Shown here: positions 33,628-40,972 of the stretch, piece after piece
Numbering within the stretch: the first letter of the stretch is position 1
Layout of the letters: each line of letters starts with the position of its first letter
Assembly (NCBI RefSeq): GCF_023238205.1
Contig: NZ_CP096659.1
Span: 1,939,626-2,003,625 of the forward strand
Source: Halorussus limi
Lineage (GTDB): Archaea; Halobacteriota; Halobacteria; Halobacteriales; Haladaptataceae
Reading direction: 5' to 3'
Length of the DNA stretch: 64,000 bases
Program-made: the position numbers and the translations under genes
Notes under the pieces: model-generated
What the model saw: the letters and a program-made list of their open reading frames with translations, nothing else
What the model was told of the DNA's origin: nothing
Database searches by the model: none

Positions 33628-34665
33628 GTGGACCGTGATACCGTACGCCCTGTCGTACTCGCGCTGCTGGCGGTCGTCGCTATCGGGGTCGCCGCCGCGA
33701 CGCTGAACTCCGCCGTCGTCACCGACGGGTCCGGCGGGTTCGGCGTCGGCCCGCCGAGTTCCGACGCGGGGTCCCAGAACGGCAGTCAGCCCAGTTTCGA
33801 GTTAGGAAACCAGTCCTCCGGCGGCACGGTGGCCTCGCCCATCGACCTCCCGTGTTACCCCTTCCTCGACGAGTGGTGGGCCATCGCACTCATCCTCGCT
33901 GGATTCTCTGGCGGCGCGTACGTCGCCTACCGGCGACTCGGCGGTCTCGGCGTCGTCGCGTACGCCGGGCCGGTGGGTATCCCGCTATTGTTCGCCCACG
34001 CCATGCTGACCGTCTGTAGCGAACCCGCGGCGGACGCGAGCAGTTCGCTCTTCGAGAAGGGTAACGTCTCCATCGTCCCCGAGGGCGGGAGCGGCGCGCC
34101 CGGCGGTTCGACCGGGACGAACATCACCGACCCGTCGGTCCTCCTGATGGCCGGACTCGGCGTCGCGCTCCTCGCGGCCGTCGCGCTCCTGTTCGTCTCC
34201 TCCAGCGGCGACGAACCGGAGGACGACGAGTCGTTCGCACAACCCGACGACGGGACCGACGTGCGCGCGGTCGGCCGGGCCGCGGGCGAGGCCGCCGACC
34301 GCATCGAGACCGCGACCGACGTGGACAACGAGGTGTTCCGCGCGTGGCGCGAGATGACCGACCACCTCGACGTGGCCAACCCCCGCTCCAGCACGCCGTC
34401 GGAGTTCGCGGCCGCCGCGGTGGAGGCGGGCATGGCCCGCGAGGACGTGGACCGACTCACCACGCTGTTCGAGGAGGTGCGCTACGGCGGCGAGTCGCCG
34501 ACCGAGCAACGCGAAGAGCAGGCGCTCGACGCCCTCCGGCGCATCGAACGCGAGTACGCGGGACGAGCGGAGATGTTCCGCGACGACACCGCCGACCGCG
34601 GGGGTCGGGCCGACGACGGAGTCGACGACGACCGGTCGGACGCGTCCGGAGGTGACGCCGAATGA
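33628..34665 (+). CDS. DUF4129-domain membrane protein
   Basis: This 345-residue protein has a signal-like helix (VVLALLAVVAIGVAAA), a Gly/Ser-rich extracellular stretch, three further helices (88-165) and a cytoplasmic tail. The tail (about 215-310) contains VFRAWREMTDHL and a helical bundle like DUF4129, a domain found beside transglutaminase or MoxR-DUF58 genes. GTG start. It heads a four-gene run with ATGA/GTGA overlaps. Likely scaffold of a membrane-associated MoxR-type chaperone complex. Confidence 0.85.
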   Translation: MDRDTVRPVVLALLAVVAIGVAAATLNSAVVTDGSGGFGVGPPSSDAGSQNGSQPSFELGNQSSGGTVASPIDLPCYPFLDEWWAIALILAGFSGGAYVAYRRLGGLGVVAYAGPVGIPLLFAHAMLTVCSEPAADASSSLFEKGNVSIVPEGGSGAPGGSTGTNITDPSVLLMAGLGVALLAAVALLFVSSSGDEPEDDESFAQPDDGTDVRAVGRAAGEAADRIETATDVDNEVFRAWREMTDHLDVANPRSSTPSEFAAAAVEAGMAREDVDRLTTLFEEVRYGGESPTEQREEQALDALRRIEREYAGRAEMFRDDTADRGGRADDGVDDDRSDASGGDAE

Positions 34666-35504
34666 GCGACGACGGCGGCCATCCGATTCTGACGGTCGTC
34701 GGCGTCGTCGCGGTCGCGGTCGGCCTGCTGATGATGTTCGTGCCCGGTTTCGCGGCCGCCATCGGTACCGGCTACGCCGCGGTCACTATCGTCGGTCTCC
34801 TCGCGCTGGTGCAGGCGCTGCGCGTCGGTCGCGCCCGGATGGCGACCGAGTTGCGCGCCGCCGAGACCGCCGACGTCGAGACCGTCGAAGCGATGCCGAC
34901 CCCCGGCGACGAGTTCGACCGGACGGTCGCCGAGTTGCGGTCGGGACCGCGCCGGGTCCTCATCCGCGAGCGGGCCGACCTCCGCGACGCCCTCGAAAAC
35001 GCGGCGGTGACCGCCGTCGCGGACCGGGAGAACTGCTCGCGCGAGCAGGCCCGCGAACGCGTCGAGACGGGAGCGTGGACCGACGACCCCCACGCCGCGG
35101 CGTTCCTCGGCGGGGCCGACGCCCCGTCGCCGCCCCTGTTCGACCGCGTGAAAATCGCGGCGAGCACCGAGTCGCCGTTCCAGTACCGGATTCGACGGAC
35201 CGCCGACGCGGTCGCCCGGACGGCGGGCGTCGAACCCGGAGACGTGTCCGGGGGCGCGGGCGACGACGCCGGAGCGGCCGCGAACGGCAGCGAACCGGAC
35301 GACGGAGAGCCGAGAGCCGACGGAAGACCGGGCGGCGGAACCGACGCCGGAGCGACCGACGCCGCAGGGACCAACGGACGGGCCGGCGGGGACGCGGCCC
35401 GCGGCGCGTCGGACGAGCGCGCGAGCGCCGACCCGACCGACGACGCCGAGCAGGCCGTCGGCGAACGGGCCGACGAGTCCGACCGAACGGAGGCCGGAGC
35501 GTGA
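34662..35504 (+). CDS. membrane protein of the MoxR-DUF58 cluster (DUF7269-like)
   Basis: The 280-residue protein has two N-terminal helices (ILTVVGVVAVAVGLLMMFV and AVTIVGLLALVQAL), then a cytoplasmic helical region rich in Arg/Glu, and a disordered Ala/Gly/Asp tail from about 195. No catalytic motif. Start ATG 34662 overlaps the previous stop; the stop overlaps the DUF58 start. Membership in DUF7269 is from memory of haloarchaeal clusters. Confidence 0.78.
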   Translation: MSDDGGHPILTVVGVVAVAVGLLMMFVPGFAAAIGTGYAAVTIVGLLALVQALRVGRARMATELRAAETADVETVEAMPTPGDEFDRTVAELRSGPRRVLIRERADLRDALENAAVTAVADRENCSREQARERVETGAWTDDPHAAAFLGGADAPSPPLFDRVKIAASTESPFQYRIRRTADAVARTAGVEPGDVSGGAGDDAGAAANGSEPDDGEPRADGRPGGGTDAGATDAAGTNGRAGGDAARGASDERASADPTDDAEQAVGERADESDRTEAGA

Positions 35505-36778
35505 AGTCGATTCGTCGCACGAACCGGTGGCGCGGCATCAGCGGCGTCGCCCTGCTCGCGGGCGCGCTGGGCGTCCTGTTCAGTCGGCCGCTGGTCCTGC
35601 TGTCGGGCGTCGTCGGGGTCGCGTTCGCGGCCTACGCTCGGACCGCGGGCACGCCCGACCCCGACCTCGACGTGACCCGAACCGTCAGCGACGACGAACC
35701 CCTGCCCGGCGACGAGGTGCGGGTTCGACTCACCGTCGAGAACGTCGGGGACGCGATGCTCTCGGACCTCCGGGTCGTGGACGGCGTGCCCGACGCCCTG
35801 CCGGTCGTCTCGGGGTCGGCCCGCCTCGGGACCGCGCTCCGGCCCGGCAAGTCGGCGACGCTGACCTACTCGGTGGAGGCCGAGCGCGGCGACCACGAGT
35901 TCGACCCCGCGACGGTCATCGTCCGGGACTTCAGCGGCGCGATAGAGGTCGAGCAGGAGGTCGAGAGCAAGACGACGCTCCGGTGCGTGCCGAAACTCGG
36001 GAGCACCGTGGACGTGCCGCTGCGCGCCCAGACCACCCAGTACACCGGCCGGGTCACGACCGACGTAGGCGGGTCGGGCGTCGAGTTCCACGCGACCCGC
36101 GAGTACCGGCCGGGCGACCCGCTCTCGCGGGTGGACTGGAACCGCCTCGCGCGCACGGGCGAGGTCACAACCATCGACTTCCGCGAGGAGCGGGCCGCGA
36201 GCGTGGTCGTCCTCGTCGACACCCGCGAGAAGGCGTATCTGGCCCGCGACGACGAGTCGCGCAACGCGGTCCAGTACGGCGTGGACGCCGCGGGCAAAGT
36301 CGTCACGAAGCTCCTCGACGCGGGCGACCGGGTGGGACTGGCCTCGCTCGGGCCGGAGTCCTGCTGGCTCGCGCCCGGCGCCGGCCACGACCATCAGGCC
36401 CGCGCTCGGGAGCTACTGGCGACCCACCCCGCGTTCGCCCCGACGCCCTCCGGGGAGACGTTCTACCCGACGACGCGGCTCAAACAGCTCCGCAAGCGCC
36501 TGCCCGCCTCGACGCAGGTCGTGTTCGTCACGCCGCTGTGCGACGACTTCGGTCCGGAGGTCGCCCGAAGGCTCGACGCCGAGGGGCACCTCGTGACCGT
36601 CGTCAGCCCGGACCCCACCGCGACCGACACCCCGGGCCAGCGGTTCGCCCGGACCCAGCGCAAGCACCGGGTCTCGAAGCTCCGGCAGGCCGGAGTCCGC
36701 GTCGTTGACTGGGACACCGACGAGAAGTTGGGCGTCGCGTTGGCTCGGACGGCCCGAGTGATAGGAGGTGTCGCGTGA
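35501..36778 (+). CDS. DUF58-domain (VWA-like) membrane protein
   Basis: The 425-residue protein starts at GTG 35501 (GTGA overlap). Two membrane helices (ISGVALLAGALGVL, VLLSGVVGVAFAAY) lead to an Ig-like domain and the DUF58 domain, recognised by EYRPGDPLSRVDWNRLA and TTIDFREERAASVVVLVDTRE, a von Willebrand A-like beginning. These proteins pair with MoxR AAA+ ATPases, whose gene lies 1.3 kb away on the opposite strand. Likely client-binding partner of MoxR at the membrane. Confidence 0.92.
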   Translation: MKSIRRTNRWRGISGVALLAGALGVLFSRPLVLLSGVVGVAFAAYARTAGTPDPDLDVTRTVSDDEPLPGDEVRVRLTVENVGDAMLSDLRVVDGVPDALPVVSGSARLGTALRPGKSATLTYSVEAERGDHEFDPATVIVRDFSGAIEVEQEVESKTTLRCVPKLGSTVDVPLRAQTTQYTGRVTTDVGGSGVEFHATREYRPGDPLSRVDWNRLARTGEVTTIDFREERAASVVVLVDTREKAYLARDDESRNAVQYGVDAAGKVVTKLLDAGDRVGLASLGPESCWLAPGAGHDHQARARELLATHPAFAPTPSGETFYPTTRLKQLRKRLPASTQVVFVTPLCDDFGPEVARRLDAEGHLVTVVSPDPTATDTPGQRFARTQRKHRVSKLRQAGVRVVDWDTDEKLGVALARTARVIGGVA

Positions 36779-37275
36779 CCCGCGAAATCGACCGCTCGCC
36801 CGCGCGCCTCTCGTCGGCGCTCGCGGTCAGCGCGGCCGCCCTCGCGGCGGGCACCAGCGCACTCACGACCAGCACCGGACTCGCGCTCGGCGTCGCCGGG
36901 TTCGCCGTGGTCGCTCTCGGCGTGGTTCGCGGCTCCCGGCGGGCCATCACGCTCGGCGCGACTGTCCTGCTCGTCGGTGCGCTGGTCGGCGGCCTGTTCT
37001 CGGGTGCGCCGTACTTCCTCCTGCCGGGCGTCATCGCCACAGTGCTGGCGTGGGACTTCGCCGAGCAGGCCATCAACGTCGGCGAGCAGTTGGGTCGCGA
37101 GGCCGACACGACGCAACTGGAGGTGACCCACGCCGCGGCCAGCACGGTGGTCGGCGTCGGCGCTGGCGCGCTCGGCTACGGCATCTATCTGGTCGCCTCC
37201 GGCGGTCAGCCGGTGCCCGCGCTCGTGTTCCTGTTGCTGGCCGCGGTCGTGCTCACGTCGGCGCTCAGGAACTGA
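36775..37275 (+). CDS. small polytopic protein ending the DUF58 operon (DUF7519-like)
   Basis: The 166-residue protein is almost entirely hydrophobic with about six membrane segments and a helical cytosolic loop (DFAEQAINVGEQLGREADT). It overlaps the DUF58 stop by four bases (GTGA). No function is known; it co-occurs with MoxR-DUF58 clusters in haloarchaea as far as I recall. Confidence 0.75.
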   Translation: MTREIDRSPARLSSALAVSAAALAAGTSALTTSTGLALGVAGFAVVALGVVRGSRRAITLGATVLLVGALVGGLFSGAPYFLLPGVIATVLAWDFAEQAINVGEQLGREADTTQLEVTHAAASTVVGVGAGALGYGIYLVASGGQPVPALVFLLLAAVVLTSALRN

Positions 37276-37310
37276 AAATTGGTCTCCGCGGTTCGGTGAC
37301 TGGCAATTTT
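37275..37310 (+). terminator. terminator-like inverted repeat after the DUF58 operon
   Basis: AAAATTG (37275-37281) and CAATTTT (37304-37310) form perfect seven-base arms. The first starts on the last base of the operon's stop codon. The second ends in TTTT, fitting archaeal T-rich termination. Confidence 0.4.
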
Positions 37311-37412
37311 CGTCCCCTATCCGGTGACTGAGGCGATGACACTCCCGATATCGACGGTGTTCTGCACCGGCGTGTGCGAACGAGTCCGAAAACGGCGCCG
37401 AAGCGCGAGCGC

Positions 37413-37571
37413 CTATCCGCGCATCTCGCGGCGAAGCCGTCGCAACTGTCGCTCTACGCGCCGGGCCTGCTTCTCGGCGTTCGGGTCGAGGTCCGAGAGT
37501 TCAGTCTCCTCGTCCGCCGCGTCGTCGGCCTCCGACTCGTCGCTCGTCTCCCCCTCGGCGTCTTCGTCCAT
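37413..37571 (-). CDS. small acidic/basic split protein (52 aa)
   Basis: ATG 37571 opens 52 codons ending TAG. The N-terminal half is strongly acidic (MDEDAEGETSDESEADD), the C-terminal half a basic helix (EKQARRVERQLRRLRREM). Such a charge split is seen in small haloarchaeal nucleic-acid or complex-binding proteins. It lies 61 bases beyond the lipoprotein gene stop on the same strand. Codon use is core-like. Function unknown. Confidence 0.55.
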   Translation of the reverse strand: MDEDAEGETSDESEADDAADEETELSDLDPNAEKQARRVERQLRRLRREMRG

Positions 37572-37632
37572 ACTTCGGGCTGGTCGCGGAACTGACGTAA
37601 AAGCGAGCCAAGCGGAGTGAAAGTGAAACTGG

Positions 37633-38094
37633 CTACTTCGTCGCGGTCGATTCCAGTTTCGTGACCCACGAGGACACGCCGCCGTCCCGCTCGACGCGGA
37701 TTTCGTACCGGTAGGGCGTCGGCGGACGAACGTCGTCGTCGAGCCGGAACTTCGCCCGGCGCTCGCCGTCCACTCGGACCGCGGCCCGGAACTCGCCGGC
37801 GGGCGAGTCCCACGCGTCTTCGATAGCGACGACGTGGTCGGTCTCTCCGGTTTCGGTGTCGGCGTCCTCGCCGTCGAACGTTCGCGGACCGAGTTCGTAG
37901 GTCCGGTCGAGAATCGTTTCTCCCTCGTGAGAGAGTCGGAGCGCGAGCGCGTGAGCCTCGTCGTCGGTGTTGCGGAGCGCAATGGCCCGCAACTCGGGTT
38001 CGGCGGTCGACCGGTCGAGGACGCCGGTACATCCAGCACCGGCGGCGAACAGGCCGGCGGCTCCGGCCACCAGCACCGAGCGTCTGGAGGGCAT
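37633..38094 (-). CDS. Tat-exported lipoprotein of unknown function
   Basis: The 153-residue protein has a twin-arginine/lipobox leader: PSRRSVLVAGAAGLFAAGAG followed by Cys22, giving lipid attachment outside the membrane. The rest forms beta strands of an Ig-like fold (ELRAIALRNTDDEAHALALR, VDGERRAKFRLD). It starts eight bases after the MoxR stop on the same strand, hence probably co-transcribed. No function known. Confidence 0.78.
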   Translation of the reverse strand: MPSRRSVLVAGAAGLFAAGAGCTGVLDRSTAEPELRAIALRNTDDEAHALALRLSHEGETILDRTYELGPRTFDGEDADTETGETDHVVAIEDAWDSPAGEFRAAVRVDGERRAKFRLDDDVRPPTPYRYEIRVERDGGVSSWVTKLESTATK

Positions 38095-38102
38095 CGGTCG
38101 GG

Positions 38103-39053
38103 CTACTCGACCGTCGGCACGGGCACGTCGTCCAGCACGCGGTCCACGATGGAGGACTTCGAGACGTTGTTGACCTGCGCGTCGGGCGTCAGGACGACTC
38201 TGTGGGCCAGCACCGGTTGGGCCACGCGCTTCACGTCGTCCGGGGTGACGAACTCCCGGCCCTTCATCGCGGCGTAGGCCCGGGTCGCCTCGAAGAGACG
38301 CTGAGTCCCGCGGGGCGAGACGCCGACCTGCACGCGGCGGTCCTCGCGGGTCTCGCGGGCGACGTTCGCCATGTACTCCAGCAGGTCGTCGTCCACCCGG
38401 ACCGTCTCGGGCACCTCGCGGAGTTCCGTCACGAGTCGCTCGTCCAGCACGGTTCCGACCGACGGACTCTGGTCGGAGCGCCCGGCGCGCCGCCGGAGGA
38501 GTTCGTACTCGCCCTCGACTTCGGGGTAGCCGATGGAGGACTTGACGGCGAAGCGGTCGACTTGTGCCTCCGGCAGCGGGAAGGTGCCCTCCTGCTCGAC
38601 GGGGTTCTGCGTGGCGATGACGAAGAACGGCTTCGGCAACTCGTGGGTGTCGCCGTCCACCGTGACCTGTCCCTCCTCCATCGCTTCGAGCAGGGCGGCC
38701 TGCGTCTTCGGCGGTGCCCGATTTATCTCGTCGGCGAGGACCACGTTGGCGAAGATGGGACCCTCGTTGAACTCGAACTCGCGGTCCTGCTCGTTGAACA
38801 CGTGGGTCCCGGTCACGTCCGCGGGCAGGAGGTCGGGCGTGAACTGGACTCGCGAGAACGAGAGGCCGAGCGCCGACGCGAAACTCCGCGCGGTCAGCGT
38901 CTTGCCCGTCCCCGGCACGTCCTCCAGCAGGGCGTGTCCGCCCGCCATCGCGCCGAGGAGCACGGTTTCGAGGAACTCCCGGTCGGCGATGACGGCGTTT
39001 CCGATGGTGTCGAGGACGGCTTCACACTGCTCGTTGGCCTCGGTTACGTCCAT
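38103..39053 (-). CDS. MoxR-family AAA+ ATPase
   Basis: The 316-residue AAA+ protein has Walker A EDVPGTGKT (44-52), Walker B VVLADEINRAPPKTQAALLE, sensor 1 FFVIATQNP and the C-terminal GVSPRGTQRL lid. MoxR proteins remodel or insert cofactors in partners, normally with DUF58/VWA proteins. That partner operon converges on it from 33,628-37,275, with two small genes between. Its own start has no strong upstream box, and the tRNA-Ser gene follows 102 bases upstream. Confidence 0.94.
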   Translation of the reverse strand: MDVTEANEQCEAVLDTIGNAVIADREFLETVLLGAMAGGHALLEDVPGTGKTLTARSFASALGLSFSRVQFTPDLLPADVTGTHVFNEQDREFEFNEGPIFANVVLADEINRAPPKTQAALLEAMEEGQVTVDGDTHELPKPFFVIATQNPVEQEGTFPLPEAQVDRFAVKSSIGYPEVEGEYELLRRRAGRSDQSPSVGTVLDERLVTELREVPETVRVDDDLLEYMANVARETREDRRVQVGVSPRGTQRLFEATRAYAAMKGREFVTPDDVKRVAQPVLAHRVVLTPDAQVNNVSKSSIVDRVLDDVPVPTVE

Positions 39054-39155
39054 ACCCTACCCGGTGGCGGGCCGCCCGCTTCAAGGTGACGGTCCGCTGA
39101 ACTAAGCGTCGGGAATCGAAATCACTAAGTCGGAGAGGGCAGTAGGACGAAGCGA

Positions 39156-39241
39156 GCCGAGGTAGCCTAGCCTGGCCAAGGCGGTTGCTTCGAGAGCAAC
39201 TGTCCTTCACGGACTCAGGCGTTCAAATCGCCTCCTCGGCG
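39156..39241 (+). tRNA. tRNA-Ser (CGA)
   Basis: The 86-base cloverleaf has acceptor GCCGAGG pairing with CCTCGGC (39234-39240), discriminator G 39241, anticodon arm GTTGC-TTCGAGA-GCAAC with anticodon CGA, a long class II variable arm (GTCC TTCA GGAC-like), and T arm AGGCG-TTCAAAT-CGCCT. The long variable arm and the G73 discriminator fit serine. No intron is seen. CCA is not encoded. Confidence 0.93.
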
Positions 39242-39329
39242 CTCCACCGTTTTCCGACGTTCACCCGACTAGTTTCGACTTTGTCCGGCTAATTCGGCGG
39301 TCTCTCGAAGAACCGACGACGTTTCTCGC

Positions 39330-39369
39330 CAGTCAGAACAGGAACGAGACAGTCAGAACAGGAACGAGA
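39330..39369. repeat. 20-base perfect tandem duplication
   Basis: The 20-base unit at 39330-39349 is exactly repeated at 39350-39369. The second copy encodes the final residues and stop of the membrane protein on the minus strand (FSFLF then stop); the first copy lies just beyond it. A slippage duplication is the simplest explanation. Confidence 0.95.
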
Positions 39370-39748
39370 AGTTGTGGACGCCCAGAAACCCGTACCAGAC
39401 GCCCGCAGAGCAGTAGGTCACGACTCGGAACGCGGTCGGATACTCGTCGGGCGCCCACCCGTCGGGGACCAGTCGGGCGACGACCGCGCCGCTCTCGGCG
39501 AGGAGCGCCACGCCGACCACGGCGAGGACCACCGTGACGAGGACGCCCTCGACCATGCCCAACTCGTTCATCAGCGTGCGAGTCAACCACATCGACTCGT
39601 AGACGTCCTCGCGGAGCGAGAGGACGGTCACGGTGCTGACCGCATCGAGCATCTTCCCGACGACCAGCACCGCGAGCAGGGTGAGTCGGTCCGCGCCGAC
39701 CGCGAAGCGACCGCCGCCGACGGCGTACGAGGTCGAACTGTTCGACAC
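39353..39748 (-). CDS. DUF5658-like small membrane protein
   Basis: The chosen GTG start (39748, SNSSTSYAVGG) lies about 29 bases after a TATA-like TCTATAACAAA (minus strand, 39773-39783), giving 131 residues; a longer frame to 39814 would run through that promoter. There are about four hydrophobic segments (LTLLAVLVVGKMLDAVSTV, VLVTVVLAVVGVALL, VVTYCSAGVWYGFLGVHNF). The DAVST...E and N...E pattern resembles DUF5658. The stop lies in a 20-base tandem repeat. Function unknown. Confidence 0.72.
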   Translation of the reverse strand: MSNSSTSYAVGGGRFAVGADRLTLLAVLVVGKMLDAVSTVTVLSLREDVYESMWLTRTLMNELGMVEGVLVTVVLAVVGVALLAESGAVVARLVPDGWAPDEYPTAFRVVTYCSAGVWYGFLGVHNFSFLF

Positions 39749-39964
39749 GACACCGTCAACGCCACCGTCGGCCTTTGTTATAGACCGCAAACGCCCGGGG
39801 TAATCGCGAACCAACGGAGCGTCAGGCGGCGGTTGTCAGCACGGAGCGGCCAGTAACGACCCGATACTCCGCTTTCCTCGGTTCGAGCAGACGAGATATT
39901 ACACTCCGGCAGTTGAGCCACAGCGCACGAGTAGACGAGTCGCCGCGCGGACCGCTCGGCCGAC

Positions 39965-40471
39965 TCAGTTGAGTCGCCAAATCTGGAGATTGAGCGCGGT
40001 AGCGAACCCGACCCACAGCAGGTAGGGCACGAGGAGCGCGGCCGCCCGGCGGTCGATGCGGGCGAACGCTCCAATCGTCGCGAGGATGGCCGCCAGCAGG
40101 ACGAGGATGACGACGAGGCCGCCGAAGATGGCCTGCGTGCCGAAGAAGACCAAGGTCCACGCGGCGTTCAGGACGAGTTGGACGCCGAAGGCCGCGAGCG
40201 CCACCCGCCGGAGTCGCCCGCCGTCGCTCCGCCAGACCAGGTAGAGCGCCACGCCCATCAGCAGGTAGAGCGCGGTCCAGACCGGGCCGAACAGCCAACT
40301 GGGCGGCGTGAACCCGGGTTTGGCCAGCGTCGGATACCACGTCGCCACCTCGTTGGCGGTCAGCAGCGACGGGACGACGCCCGCGAGTTCGCAGAGGAGG
40401 ACGCTCCCCAGCAGGACCGGCCAGTCGACGCCCTCGCCGTCGCCGCCTCCCAGCGTCTCCGTGACGTTCAT
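39965..40471 (-). CDS. tspO: TspO/MBR family protein
   Basis: The 168-residue membrane protein has five hydrophobic segments with the TspO pattern: TWYPTLAKPGFTPPSWLFGPVW between TM1 and TM2, and conserved WTLVFFG and WRLN-type end. TspO proteins bind porphyrins or other ligands and affect stress and carotenoid-linked responses in prokaryotes. ATG 40471 is chosen because earlier frame sequence runs into the neighbouring divergent gene's upstream region. It stands alone. Confidence 0.92.
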   Translation of the reverse strand: MNVTETLGGGDGEGVDWPVLLGSVLLCELAGVVPSLLTANEVATWYPTLAKPGFTPPSWLFGPVWTALYLLMGVALYLVWRSDGGRLRRVALAAFGVQLVLNAAWTLVFFGTQAIFGGLVVILVLLAAILATIGAFARIDRRAAALLVPYLLWVGFATALNLQIWRLN

Positions 40472-40589
40472 ACGACTCGTAGGTCGGCGACGGGCAAAGA
40501 GGTGGAGGGTCGAGCGGACGCCGGTCGGCGACCCGCAACTCGACGCGCCGACCGCAACTTTCAGAACCGGTCTCCCCGTTCCCGTTCGT

Positions 40590-40871
40590 ATGTCACCGAC
40601 CGTAGACGACCTCCGGAACGAGATTCGGACTGCCGTTGGCAGGTACGAACGGGTCGAATCGACCGGGTTCACGAAAGAGGCGCTCGCGGCAATCTGTGAG
40701 GCGGTCGGCTACGACATCGACGCGAACCGCCTCCCCTCGAAATCGCAGATGCGCGCGGGTATTCTCTGGAGAATCGGCGAACTGGACGACGACGACCCCG
40801 AAGACGCCCCGCGTTCGTTTCGGAAGGCGGACCTCGAAGCCATCGCCGAGGCGCTTCGGGACCAGGAGTGA
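40590..40871 (+). CDS. small helical protein of unknown function (93 aa)
   Basis: Starts at ATG 40590 (MSPTVDDLRNEIRTAVGRY). The fold is helical: DLRNEIRTAVG, FTKEALAAICEAVGYDI, SKSQMRAGILWRIG, and a late RKADLEAIAEALRDQE. The pattern resembles a small DNA- or protein-binding helical domain; no family is firmly recognised. Divergent from tspO across 118 bases with no strong promoter seen. Confidence 0.65.
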   Translation: MSPTVDDLRNEIRTAVGRYERVESTGFTKEALAAICEAVGYDIDANRLPSKSQMRAGILWRIGELDDDDPEDAPRSFRKADLEAIAEALRDQE

Positions 40872-40972
40872 TGCAGAAGTGCCGCGAGAGGACTGTCGAG
40901 CGTGAGTCCGAAGCGGTGCGCTGTCGGCGGGTATAGCAACCTCTGCCGTGCGTAAAGGACGGAGAAGGTTGC

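Noticed and set aside
34652-35500. Long extension before the DUF58 gene start
   Set aside because: The 280 extra codons are in another frame of the DUF7269-like gene and are Arg-rich; the GTG at 35501 overlaps the upstream stop properly.
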